Shown here: in pieces, positions 1-7,557 of the stretch
Layout of the letters: each line of letters begins with the position of its first letter
Position numbering within the stretch: position 1 is the first letter of the stretch
Assembly: GCA_035542755.1 (NCBI GenBank)
Contig: DATKKU010000013.1
Location: 1 to 26,390 of the forward strand
DNA from: RYN-425 sp035542755
GTDB lineage: Bacteria; Patescibacteriota; Saccharimonadia; Saccharimonadales; UBA10212
Reading direction: 5' to 3'
Length of the DNA: 26,390 bases
Program-made: the position numbers and the translations under genes
The notes under the pieces: model-generated
Seen by the model: the letters and a program-made list of their open reading frames with translations, nothing else
Told to the model about the DNA's origin: nothing
The model's database searches: none

Positions 1-1563
1 TACACCTTTGATTTGCAAAAAATTGACCCCAAACATCTGGTGGAACCACTATCCAAGGCTGCGCCGCTGGTTGGCCACGATGTTAAGTCAACGCTTAAAA
101 TCTTGCGTGAAATTGGTTGCAAGACCTTGCCGGATGTTGAACACGACGTTCTGGTCGGAGCCTTTTTAATCAACTCGCTGCTGCGGGCTCAAAGCCTAAC
201 TGACCTGGCCGTTAATCAGCTAGATTACAACGGTTCTTCATTTGAAGAACTAGACGCAGACGAACTAATGACCAGAGCACCAGAGGTCATAGCCGTTATC
301 CGCGAGCTTTATAAGCGCCAAGTTTCCGAGCTGGTAGAAATGCCCAAACTGGCAAGTCTAGCCAAAAATATTGAGTGGCCGCTAACGCCAGTGCTAGCCG
401 ACATGGAATACGTAGGCATTGAACTGGATTCTGCATACCTTAAAAAATTTGCGGCTCGTCTTGAGGACAGCATTAGCGATTTAGAGCAACAAATTTATGG
501 TCATGCCGACCAAGAGTTTAATATCAGCTCGCCGGCACAGCTAGCCGACATTTTATTTGTGAAGCTTAGCCTGCCAACTCAAGGAGTTAAAAAGGGTAAA
601 ACCGGCTATTCTACGGCAGCCAATGAGCTTTTTAAACTGCGCGCTCTCCATCCAATTATCGACCTAATTAGCCAGTACCGCGAGGTAGTAAAACTAAAAA
701 ATACTTACGTAGACACTCTGCCAACTCAGGTAGATAAAAATGGCCGCCTGCACACCACCTTTAATTTAACCGTCGCGCCAACTGGGCGTTTAAGCTCGGC
801 CGACCCAAACTTGCAAAACATTCCGGTTAAGACCGAGCTTGGCAAAAATATCCGCACGGCCTTTATTGCTGGCAAGGGGAACCTGTTTGTTAGCGCTGAC
901 TATAGCCAGTTTGAGCTGCGTTTGGCCGCCGCACTAAGCGGTGACGAAAACATGATAGACGCCTTCAACCGCGATGCCGATATACACGCCGAAACCGCCG
1001 CTCAAATTTATAATATTGCGCCCGACAAAGTTACTAAGGCTCAACGCTCTTCGGTTAAAGCCGTAAACTTTGGAATTTTATATGGTCTGGGTCCGCATGC
1101 ACTGAGTGAGCAAACCGGCATGAGCTTTACCGAGGCCCGCGATTTTATAAATAAATATTTTGAAATCCGCCCTAAGTTAAAAGATTATATTGAAAAAGTC
1201 CGTAAGCAAGCTCAAGAGCAGGGCTATGTAGAGACACTGCTGGGCCGTCGCCGCCCAACACCGGACGTGCATTCACCCAACTTTGCCGTCCGCGAGGCCG
1301 CTTACCGCGCGGCCGTTAATATGCCTCTGCAGGGCAGCGCCGCCGACATTATGAAACTGGCCATGATTAGAGTTGCCAATCAGCTTGATAGTGACTGTAA
1401 GATGCTGCTACAAATACACGACAGCATTTTGCTAGAAGTTCCAAAAGCCAAGGCCGATGCCGTCGGTAAAATGGTCCAGAAAGAGATGGAGAGTGCCTAC
1501 ACAGACCTGCCGATAAAGTTAAAAGCCGACATTTCAACTGGTTCTAACTGGGGCGAGCTTTGA
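1..1563 (+). CDS. polA: DNA polymerase I, 3' part (5' end outside window)
   Basis: The frame is open from base 1, so the gene starts upstream; a TTG at 13 is internal. What remains is the remnant of the 3'-5' exonuclease domain followed by the complete family A polymerase domain, which fills gaps during repair and Okazaki fragment maturation. Motif A (SADYSQFELR, 892-921), motif B/O-helix (KAVNFGILYG, about 1057-1086) and motif C (QIHDS, 1411-1425) are all present. The O-helix has Phe, the residue associated with poor dideoxynucleotide use. Motif C reads HDS where E. coli has HDE. In the exonuclease remnant, the segment matching E. coli exo II (GQNLKYD) reads GHDVKST, so the metal-binding Asp is gone and proofreading is probably inactive, as in Taq and Bacillus enzymes. 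Any 5' nuclease domain lies outside the window. The stop overlaps the next start by 4 bases. Confidence 0.95.
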   Translation, partial: YTFDLQKIDPKHLVEPLSKAAPLVGHDVKSTLKILREIGCKTLPDVEHDVLVGAFLINSLLRAQSLTDLAVNQLDYNGSSFEELDADELMTRAPEVIAVIRELYKRQVSELVEMPKLASLAKNIEWPLTPVLADMEYVGIELDSAYLKKFAARLEDSISDLEQQIYGHADQEFNISSPAQLADILFVKLSLPTQGVKKGKTGYSTAANELFKLRALHPIIDLISQYREVVKLKNTYVDTLPTQVDKNGRLHTTFNLTVAPTGRLSSADPNLQNIPVKTELGKNIRTAFIAGKGNLFVSADYSQFELRLAAALSGDENMIDAFNRDADIHAETAAQIYNIAPDKVTKAQRSSVKAVNFGILYGLGPHALSEQTGMSFTEARDFINKYFEIRPKLKDYIEKVRKQAQEQGYVETLLGRRRPTPDVHSPNFAVREAAYRAAVNMPLQGSAADIMKLAMIRVANQLDSDCKMLLQIHDSILLEVPKAKADAVGKMVQKEMESAYTDLPIKLKADISTGSNWGEL

Positions 1564-1967
1564 TTAAGCTGGCGGGGTGCGTGATTACAGACGAGCAGGG
1601 TAGGACTCTGCTGCTGCACCGAAACAATGGCAAGCATATGCAATGGGAAATCCCCGGCGGCAAAATTGACGCCGGGGAAACCGCCGAGCAGGCCGCAGCT
1701 CGCGAAATTAAAGAAGAGCTTGGTGTTGATATAGAGATTTTAGAAAAAATTGGCGATGCCGGCTTTACCCAAGGCCGCAGGAAGTATCACTACACCTGGT
1801 TCTCAGCCGTGGTGAGCGGTGGTCAACCCAAAGTGGCCGAGCCCAAAACTTTTGATAACCTAGAATATTTTTCGCCGGCCCAAATGCGTGAGATTTATGA
1901 CCAGTTGTCGCCCAACACTCAAAATTTTCTAAATCAACAAGGCGGCGGCAAGCTTAAAGCCGTATAA
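1560..1967 (+). CDS. NUDIX hydrolase, MutT-like
   Basis: A 135-residue NUDIX protein. The Nudix box is complete at residues 34-56: G-x5-E-x7-REIKEELGV, which binds Mg2+ and cleaves nucleoside diphosphate linkages. The size and the WEIPGGKID lead-in resemble MutT-type 8-oxo-dGTPases, but substrate cannot be read from sequence. The start is a TTG inside the polA stop (TTGA overlap), so it is probably translationally coupled to polA. The next Met (residue 27) would cut into the fold. A link with polA as nucleotide-pool cleaning next to repair synthesis is inference. Its own stop codon lies inside a TATAAT box that may drive the next gene. Confidence 0.9.
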   Translation: MIKLAGCVITDEQGRTLLLHRNNGKHMQWEIPGGKIDAGETAEQAAAREIKEELGVDIEILEKIGDAGFTQGRRKYHYTWFSAVVSGGQPKVAEPKTFDNLEYFSPAQMREIYDQLSPNTQNFLNQQGGGKLKAV

Positions 1968-1968
1968 T
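1963..1968 (+). promoter_or_regulatory. -10 box upstream of phosphotransferase gene
   Basis: A perfect TATAAT overlaps the NUDIX stop codon. It ends 10 bases before an ATG at 1979, the same geometry as at mutM, truB and ftsK in this window. No convincing -35 is visible 15-19 bases upstream. Confidence 0.4.
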
Positions 1969-1978
1969 CAAAGCCTAG

Positions 1979-2017
1979 ATGCTATGGAGAACCCAAAAAA
2001 TCGTGAGCATACTATGA
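1979..2017 (+). CDS. possible 12-codon leader peptide (uORF)
   Basis: The first ATG after the TATAAT at 1963-1968 opens a 12-codon frame (MLWRTQKIVSIL). Its TGA overlaps the ATG at 2014 of the phosphotransferase as ATGA. A transcript starting about 7 bases after the -10 box would begin only a few bases before this ATG, so it would be a leaderless leader peptide coupled to the kinase start. No ribosome binding site supports it, and chance occurrence is quite possible. Confidence 0.2.
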   Translation: MLWRTQKIVSIL

Positions 2018-2880
2018 ATCTGGACAATTACCAACAGTTGATTCAAAAAGATTTTCCAGACTTTAAAATTCAAGATTTAAAATATCTGGGCAGCGGCTGG
2101 GATAACGCCGCGGTGCTAGTAAACGGCGACTATGTTTTTAGGTTCCTGCGCGGCATTTTTGATAAAAATTACCCCTTAAAAACCGAAGATGTTCAAAAAG
2201 AGGTAAACATCCTAAATTATCTGCAGGGCAAGACCAGCTTTGCCGCTCCAAAACCTGATTTTGTAGCGCCGGACGCCAGCTACTTTGGCTATAAATTAAT
2301 ACCCGGGACGCTTTGGGACCAAGCTCCAGACCATTTGTCTGACGAATATTTGCAAAGCTGGGTAGCTACCCGCAGCGAGATATCCAAAGTCATAGGCAAA
2401 TCCGAGGCCGTTAATTTAAAGGTCCCTAACTACGGCACTGACAAGAATGAAGCCTTAGCAAGAGCCTACATCGCCGACCCATCAGCTGACCCACGCGTGG
2501 TGCAAATGGCCCAAGCGGCTATGGATTATGTTTGCACCCGTTGTGAGCCCAAAGATTCTTGGGCCTTTATTCACGAAGACCTGCAGCTAAGCAACTGCAT
2601 GGTTGATACCGTTGCTAAAAAAATAACAGGGGTGATTGACTGGATGGAGGCTGAAGTTGGCCCGGTAGAAGCCGAGTTTTATTTTTGGAGCAAATACGGT
2701 AAAGAAGTCTTGCATAAAGTTGCAGCCCTGCAGCAGGAGTACGACGGCACTGTCATTGACCCAAAATTGGCTCGCTGCATCCACCAGTTTTATATAGTTG
2801 CCGATTACCAGGATTTTAAAACTCGCGGCTTTTCAGAGGCGGCCGACCACAAATGGCGCCAAATTGAAGCATACCTATGA
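2014..2880 (+). CDS. APH/Mph-like phosphotransferase
   Basis: A small-molecule kinase of the aminoglycoside/macrolide phosphotransferase (protein-kinase-like) fold. The N lobe has the family lead-in NAAVLVNGDYVFRFLR. The Brenner motif is HEDLQLSN (His at 2572, catalytic Asp at 2578, Asn at 2593), and the metal-binding Asp lies in GVIDW (2638). All catalytic residues are therefore present. The substrate is unknown: members of this fold act on antibiotics, choline, homoserine or sugars, so resistance should not be assumed. An in-frame ATG at 1984 would add 10 residues; neither start has a clear Shine-Dalgarno. I prefer 2014 because MNLDNYQQLIQKDFP begins like family members. It overlaps the methyltransferase start by ATGA. 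Confidence 0.8.
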   Translation: MNLDNYQQLIQKDFPDFKIQDLKYLGSGWDNAAVLVNGDYVFRFLRGIFDKNYPLKTEDVQKEVNILNYLQGKTSFAAPKPDFVAPDASYFGYKLIPGTLWDQAPDHLSDEYLQSWVATRSEISKVIGKSEAVNLKVPNYGTDKNEALARAYIADPSADPRVVQMAQAAMDYVCTRCEPKDSWAFIHEDLQLSNCMVDTVAKKITGVIDWMEAEVGPVEAEFYFWSKYGKEVLHKVAALQQEYDGTVIDPKLARCIHQFYIVADYQDFKTRGFSEAADHKWRQIEAYL

Positions 2881-3491
2881 GCTCCTTAACCGACAAAGAA
2901 AAACTAACCAAGGGCTTCTACGATCGAAATGCTCATTCTTGGTCAAATCAACATATGAGCAGGGGTTATTGGGCAAAGCAAATAGCTGAATTTAAAAAAC
3001 TGCTGCCAAAAGGAAAAATTCTAGAAGTCGGCTGCGGTGGTGGCCGAGACGCAAAAGAACTAATAGCGCTTGGCTATAGCTACACCGGATCAGATGTATC
3101 AAGCGGGCTATTAAAGGAAGCCAAGCAGAATCTACCTGAGCAAAAGTTTGTTCTGCAGAGCGTTTATGAACTGTCGTTTCCTGAAAAATTTGATGGCCTT
3201 TGGGCCAGCGCCGTCTTACTCCATATTCCAAAAGCTCGTATCGATGAAGCTCTATCAAGCATAAAATCGGTTCTAAAACCCGGTGCGATTGCTTATATAT
3301 CTTTAAAAAATGGAGAAGGCGAGGAAGTGATTGGTGAAGATGATTCGGCCAGATTCTTTGCGTTTTGGAAGAAGGAAGAATTTTCAAAAGCCCTAGCTAG
3401 AAACGGACTAGAAGTTATTAACTATATACACGATCCGCGTTCTCTCACTGACGACTGGCACTGTTTCTTTACTAAGTTAACTGGTTCATAA
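2877..3491 (+). CDS. SAM-dependent methyltransferase, class I
   Basis: A 204-residue Rossmann-fold methyltransferase. Motif I is ILEVGCGGGRD (about residues 48-58), the acidic residue binding the SAM ribose follows in GSDVS, and the motif IV region is FDGLWASAVLLHIPK. LKPGAIAYISLK is typical of the methyltransferase 11/12/25 groups. There is no DPPY or NPPY motif, so a small-molecule or protein substrate is more likely than DNA. The ATGA overlap with the kinase suggests the two are made together and may modify the same compound, but the substrate is unknown. Confidence 0.85.
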   Translation: MSSLTDKEKLTKGFYDRNAHSWSNQHMSRGYWAKQIAEFKKLLPKGKILEVGCGGGRDAKELIALGYSYTGSDVSSGLLKEAKQNLPEQKFVLQSVYELSFPEKFDGLWASAVLLHIPKARIDEALSSIKSVLKPGAIAYISLKNGEGEEVIGEDDSARFFAFWKKEEFSKALARNGLEVINYIHDPRSLTDDWHCFFTKLTGS

Positions 3492-3514
3492 GACAGAGAA
3501 GCAGCCCAATAGTC

Positions 3515-3542
3515 TTGAAAAAAATCTAAAATATGGTATCAT
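3515..3542 (+). promoter_or_regulatory. sigma70-like promoter
   Basis: TTGAAA (3515-3520), 16-base spacer, TATCAT (3537-3542), just after the methyltransferase stop. An AGGA (3553-3556) then sits 6 bases before the ATG at 3563, so this gene has a conventional, if short, leader. Confidence 0.55.
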
Positions 3543-3562
3543 AGTGCCCGATAGGACGTTTT

Positions 3563-4147
3563 ATGCGATATTTTATTGGTTTTGTAATTCTTGCCTTTGC
3601 TCTGCTGATTGGTCTGACAGTAGTCTTCCACGGTTTTGGCAGCAGTAAACCCAAGTCGGCTACGCCGGCTACTATGGCGTTGCCCCAGTATGCCAATACC
3701 GACGCGACTGTCAGTTTGACCATTGGCGGTGCAATTACCGGCGACGACACCTACCGTGAAATCCGCATTACAATTGGCCGGAACCAGCGCGAGCTGCAGA
3801 TTATCCAGGGCTATAGCGGTAACGTAATTAGTGACAACTCAACCTATAACACTACAGATGCCTATAACGTTTTTTTGCACTCGCTGGCGCTGTCTGGGTT
3901 TACCACAGCCCGTAAACCCAAAGACGGCAATTTTGATTCAACCGGACAATGTCCATTCGGCAACCGTTATATCTATAATTTGAGTCAAAATGGTAAAAAT
4001 CTGACTTCGCTGTGGAGCACCAACTGCGGCACGGAGCAGGGGACCTTCGGCGGCAGCCCCAGCTCGGTAATTCCGCTTTTCCAAAACCAGATTACTAACT
4101 ATCAGACCCTGACTCAGGATGTTGACTTATCGGACCCGGACTCATAG
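3563..4147 (+). CDS. membrane-anchored exported hypothetical protein
   Basis: I do not recognise the family. The 194-residue product starts MRYF and has one strong hydrophobic segment (about residues 4-24), then a soluble Thr/Ser/Asn-rich domain. This looks like a membrane anchor or uncleaved signal with an extracytoplasmic domain. Two cysteines, in GQCPFGN and STNCGTE, lie about 30 residues apart and could form a disulfide outside the cell. The start is supported by AGGA six bases upstream and by the promoter at 3515-3542. It precedes the holin-like/phosphatase gene, but a shared function is only a possibility. Confidence 0.75.
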   Translation: MRYFIGFVILAFALLIGLTVVFHGFGSSKPKSATPATMALPQYANTDATVSLTIGGAITGDDTYREIRITIGRNQRELQIIQGYSGNVISDNSTYNTTDAYNVFLHSLALSGFTTARKPKDGNFDSTGQCPFGNRYIYNLSQNGKNLTSLWSTNCGTEQGTFGGSPSSVIPLFQNQITNYQTLTQDVDLSDPDS

Positions 4148-4159
4148 ACATCTAACAGT

Positions 4160-4188
4160 TTGATTAGTGGACCCTAACTCGTCACAAT
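4160..4188 (+). promoter_or_regulatory. weak promoter candidate before the holin/phosphatase gene
   Basis: TTGATT (4160-4165), 17-base spacer, CACAAT (4183-4188). A start about 7 bases downstream would fall on the second in-frame ATG (4195), which would make the message leaderless. The -10 is a poor match, so this is tentative. Confidence 0.3.
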
Positions 4189-6276
4189 ATGAGTATGAAT
4201 GAACCGGGAGGCGCACTGCGAGGTGCTAGGCACGGCATTACCAGAATACTTATAACTTTGGTAATAGACGCTCTGGCGCTGGTAATTCTTAGCGCCCTGA
4301 TGGACAGTTTTCAGCTGGGCTCGTTTTATCAGGCGCTAGGCGTAGCGGCCGCTTTGGGTCTACTGAATGCGCTTGCCTGGCCGCTGCTGCAAAAAATCCT
4401 GCTGCCGGTAACGGTTTTAAGTCTGGGGCTTGTTTCGCTGATTATTAACGGGGTTTTTGTAGTACTGGCCATAAACTTAACGGGCCACGATATATATATT
4501 AAGGACTGGGGCGCAGGAGTCGTGGTGGCGCTTGGGCTAACCGTTTTAAACGCCCTGTTTACAAGGCTGCTGGCCATCAACGACGACGATTTTTACTACC
4601 GCAATATAATTCGCCGGCAGGCCCGGCGCCAAAAATTTAGAAGCACGGACAAAACCGACAGAACCGGCATTATCTTCTTAGAAATAGACGGACTAGCCCA
4701 CGAAATACTGGTTAGAGCCATACGTAGCGGCAGCGCCCCAAACATGGCTCGCTGGCTGCGCGACGGCTCGCATCGTTTGACGCGCTGGGAGTGCGACTGG
4801 TCTAGCCAAACCGGCGCCATGCAGGCTGGCATACTGCTGGGCAGCAACTGGGACATGCCCTCATTCCGCTGGTACGAAAAGGACAAAGGAGCCGCCATGG
4901 TTAGCAATCATGCCAAAGACGCTATGGAGATTGAGCGCCGGCACAGTAACGGCAAGGGGCTGCTGCACTACGACGGCGCCAGCCGGGCTAATCTAGTCTC
5001 TGGTGATGCGCCGCACAGCATGATTACTATGAGTACCGTCTTAAAAAAAGATCGCCGCGGCTCGGTCGGGCAGGACTACATGGCCTTTTTTTCCAATCCT
5101 TATAGCGCGCTTAGAACGCTAGCCATGGTCATCGGCGAAGTTTTTAAGGAGATACACCAGCAAATCCGACAAAAACGCCGTGGTGTCGTGCCCAGAGTCC
5201 ACCGCGGGCTGTTTCCTTATCCGCTGCTGCGGGCTTTTACTAACGTGCTGCAGCGAGAGCTTGGCATGGCCGCCACCATCCAGGATATTTATGCTGGCCG
5301 CCCCGTGGTCTACACCATGTTTTTGGGTTACGACGAAGTGGCCCACCACTCTGGCACTGAAAGGCCGGAAACACTGGCCGAACTAGAAAAAATTGACCAC
5401 GACTTTGCCCGCCTGGAACTAGCGACTAAAGATGCCCCGCGACCATATGAAATAGTAGTTTTATCAGACCACGGGCAAACTCAGGGCGCCACTTTTAAGC
5501 AGCGCTACGGCGCAAGCCTAGATCAGCTGGTCAAAAGCCTAACTAGCAGCTCTACAACATCCGCCGGGCAAGGCGAGGAGGCTTGGGGTTATGCCAACGC
5601 TATGACTACCGAACTGCGCCAATCCAAGGGAATTCTTGGCGGGGTATCCAAACTGGCTGATACTAAAGACGGCGAAACAAAATTGGGTGGAAAGCGCGAT
5701 GAAACCGGCCACAAAAAGGCTGAATCGGATGATGCCGAAATAGCCGTCCTGCCGTCCGGCGGTTTGGGCTCAATATCGTTTACTAAGCAACCGGGGCGAG
5801 TTAGCCTGGAGACAATCAACAGGCTTTATCCAAAACTAGTTAAAACACTGGTGGCTCACGACGGCATCGGCTTTGTATTAATCCGTTCCGACAAGCAAGG
5901 AGACTTGGCTATTGGCAAAAACGGTACGCACTTTTTAAAAACTGGCAAGGTTGAAGGCCAGGACCCGCTGCTGCCTTTTGGGCCTAACGCCGCTGCTCAC
6001 GTTAAGCGCACCAGCTCCTTCCCGCACTGCCCAGACATCGTGATTAACTCCAGTTTTTGGGAAGAGTTGGGCGAAGTCGCTGCCTTTGAAGAACTAGTCG
6101 GTTCGCACGGGGCTATGGGCGGCCCTCAGCAGTATCCGTTTATACTATATCCCGGCAGCTTAAAAACTCCGGCGACTGAAATTGTGGGTGCCGAAAATGT
6201 TCATAAACAGTTTAGAAAGTGGCTGGCGGACTTAGGCTGGGAAAGCTACGCCGGCAAGTTTAAGCCGGCTAGGTAA
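4189..6276 (+). CDS. holin-like membrane domain fused to alkaline-phosphatase-superfamily hydrolase
   Basis: A 695-residue two-part protein. Residues 1 to about 130 hold four hydrophobic segments resembling the YvlD/phage-holin-4 family. After a basic linker, residues 160-695 form a type I phosphodiesterase/alkaline phosphatase superfamily domain. Its metal and nucleophile set looks complete: D167 (LEIDG), T208 (SSQTGAM), D382 and H386 (GYDEVAHHSG), D427-H428 (LSDHGQ) and H640 (GSHGAMGG). A charged low-complexity insertion lies near residues 450-540. The enzyme is probably tethered to the membrane and cleaves phosphomono- or diesters, perhaps in lipid or wall-polymer metabolism, but topology and substrate are unknown. 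The start may be ATG 4189 or ATG 4195; neither has a Shine-Dalgarno. A GCCGGC inverted repeat lies at the 3' end of the frame (about 6253-6272). Confidence 0.85.
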   Translation: MSMNEPGGALRGARHGITRILITLVIDALALVILSALMDSFQLGSFYQALGVAAALGLLNALAWPLLQKILLPVTVLSLGLVSLIINGVFVVLAINLTGHDIYIKDWGAGVVVALGLTVLNALFTRLLAINDDDFYYRNIIRRQARRQKFRSTDKTDRTGIIFLEIDGLAHEILVRAIRSGSAPNMARWLRDGSHRLTRWECDWSSQTGAMQAGILLGSNWDMPSFRWYEKDKGAAMVSNHAKDAMEIERRHSNGKGLLHYDGASRANLVSGDAPHSMITMSTVLKKDRRGSVGQDYMAFFSNPYSALRTLAMVIGEVFKEIHQQIRQKRRGVVPRVHRGLFPYPLLRAFTNVLQRELGMAATIQDIYAGRPVVYTMFLGYDEVAHHSGTERPETLAELEKIDHDFARLELATKDAPRPYEIVVLSDHGQTQGATFKQRYGASLDQLVKSLTSSSTTSAGQGEEAWGYANAMTTELRQSKGILGGVSKLADTKDGETKLGGKRDETGHKKAESDDAEIAVLPSGGLGSISFTKQPGRVSLETINRLYPKLVKTLVAHDGIGFVLIRSDKQGDLAIGKNGTHFLKTGKVEGQDPLLPFGPNAAAHVKRTSSFPHCPDIVINSSFWEELGEVAAFEELVGSHGAMGGPQQYPFILYPGSLKTPATEIVGAENVHKQFRKWLADLGWESYAGKFKPAR

Positions 6277-6280
6277 AACC

Positions 6281-6868
6281 ATGATTAAGGCTATAATTTT
6301 TGATTTTTTTGGAGTGATTGTTGGTGATGGATTTGATGCCACTTATAGGTATGCTGGCGGTGACCCCGAAGCCGACCGGGACTTTATAGAAACTCTTTTA
6401 GAGCAGAGTAACAGGGGTCTAATTTCAACCAAAGAGTTTAGGTCCAGGATTTGCAGCCGTCTAAACATTTCGGTGGAGCAATACAAGGCATCGGTTAAAA
6501 AAAGCGAGCAGCCTAACTTAGAGCTTCTGGAGTACATCAAAAAACTGCGCCGTAACTACAAAACAGCCATTCTTAGCAATGTAGGCAGAGATGGACTGGA
6601 GCGCAGGATTAAACGAGAAGTTCTGAACCAATATTTTGATGTCACGGTGGTTTCGGCCGATGTTGGCTTCATAAAGCCCGAGCCCCAGATCTACGAGCTG
6701 ACAGCCAAAAAGTTGGGTGTTGAGCCTTCCGAGTGTATATTTACCGATGACAGGGAAGGCTACGTAAGTGCTGCGGCAAATGTCGGCATAAAGGCCTTTA
6801 TCTACAAAGACTTTGCGCAGGCTAAGGCCGAAATAGAAAAACTATTGTCTGCCGGAGCGGATAACTAA
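6281..6868 (+). CDS. HAD-superfamily hydrolase
   Basis: A 195-residue HAD protein. Motif I is FDFFGV (nucleophile D8), motif II Ser-Asn in ILSNVG, motif III Lys in GFIKPEPQIYE, and motif IV the acidic pair in FTDDREGY. The usual second Asp of DxD is Phe, as in the DxGxV branch that includes YihX-type sugar phosphatases, so lack of that Asp does not imply inactivity. A small helical cap follows motif I. The substrate is unknown. The gene starts 4 bases after the preceding stop and is probably cotranscribed. Its 3' end overlaps the convergent minus-strand gene by 27 bases. Confidence 0.85.
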   Translation: MIKAIIFDFFGVIVGDGFDATYRYAGGDPEADRDFIETLLEQSNRGLISTKEFRSRICSRLNISVEQYKASVKKSEQPNLELLEYIKKLRRNYKTAILSNVGRDGLERRIKREVLNQYFDVTVVSADVGFIKPEPQIYELTAKKLGVEPSECIFTDDREGYVSAAANVGIKAFIYKDFAQAKAEIEKLLSAGADN

Positions 6869-7084
6869 ACGTTTTGTCAGCCCGCAAGCGTCTATAAGCT
6901 GGGTCTGCTCCATCTGAATAGTAGCCGCCAGGGCAGAGCTGGGCACGCTGACTATCACTGCGTCGCGCTGGAACTTAACGTAGCTATTACTGTTGTAACG
7001 GCGTTTTATATAATCTCTAATTGCCGTCATTTCGTCTGGCGGGGTAAAGTCTTTTTTGCCTAAAATCTCTTGCAAGCTATCCAT
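6842..7084 (-). CDS. small DciA/DUF721-like protein
   Basis: An 80-residue product. The segment VIVSVPSSALAATIQMEQTQLIDACG followed by VIRSG has the pattern of the C-terminal part of DciA/DUF721 proteins, a strand, then SSALAxxL, then a helix, then IR-x-G. DciA is the helicase-loading protein of many bacteria that lack DnaC/DnaI. The assignment rests on pattern recognition in a short protein. A TATACT (complement of 7093-7098) ends 8 bases before the ATG, and AAAGGTG lies in between. It runs convergent with the HAD gene and divergent from the next plus-strand gene. Confidence 0.55.
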   Translation of the reverse strand: MDSLQEILGKKDFTPPDEMTAIRDYIKRRYNSNSYVKFQRDAVIVSVPSSALAATIQMEQTQLIDACGLTKRLVIRSGRQ

Positions 7085-7151
7085 GCACCTTTAGTATAGC
7101 TTGCTAAACCTACCATGCCGGAGTATTTTGAGTTTAAGCATAAACATTCAA

Positions 7152-7529
7152 ATGGCAATAACAGAACTAGAGCCACCTGGTGAATCTGATTCTGCCCGCC
7201 TCAAAGTTTTTAAAGAGGTAACGGACGGTAAGCCTGATATTTATCATTTTTCTGTTGGTAGTGAGCTATTGCCGCTAACCATGACTAGGGAATCTGCAAA
7301 CGATAGCGACTTGGACTATACCTATCATCTACGCTTAAACGACGAGGAGCTTGGTGAAGCAGATATCTATGACGGAGGCCTGGTGACGTACATAGACTGT
7401 CTGGCGCCAACAGGCGAAGGCCTAAAATCGTCGCTGCTACCGGCTTGTTTAGGCCTACTGGCAGAGGCTATACGCCAGGATTTTCCGTCGTCAGCGGCCG
7501 TTGAGGACTGGTTGGGCAACAGACTTTAG
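7152..7529 (+). CDS. conserved-looking hypothetical protein
   Basis: An unrecognised acidic protein of 125 residues from ATG 7152. It has no signal, membrane segment or motif that I can name. The sequence alternates charged and hydrophobic residues like a small alpha/beta domain, ending in a helix (LLPACLGLLAEAIRQDF). TTG codons at 7101 or 7128 would extend the N-terminus by 17 or 8 residues. GGAG at 7120-7123 lies only 4 bases before TTG 7128, so the start is unresolved. Confidence 0.6.
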   Translation: MAITELEPPGESDSARLKVFKEVTDGKPDIYHFSVGSELLPLTMTRESANDSDLDYTYHLRLNDEELGEADIYDGGLVTYIDCLAPTGEGLKSSLLPACLGLLAEAIRQDFPSSAAVEDWLGNRL

Positions 7530-7543
7530 TTACTTGCTCGGGG

Positions 7544-7549
7544 TATAAT
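7544..7549 (+). promoter_or_regulatory. -10 box of mutM
   Basis: A perfect TATAAT ends 8 bases before the mutM ATG. With initiation about 7 bases downstream the message would start within 1-2 bases of the ATG. There is no Shine-Dalgarno before the ATG and no clear -35. Confidence 0.5.
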
Positions 7550-7557
7550 TTAAGTCT

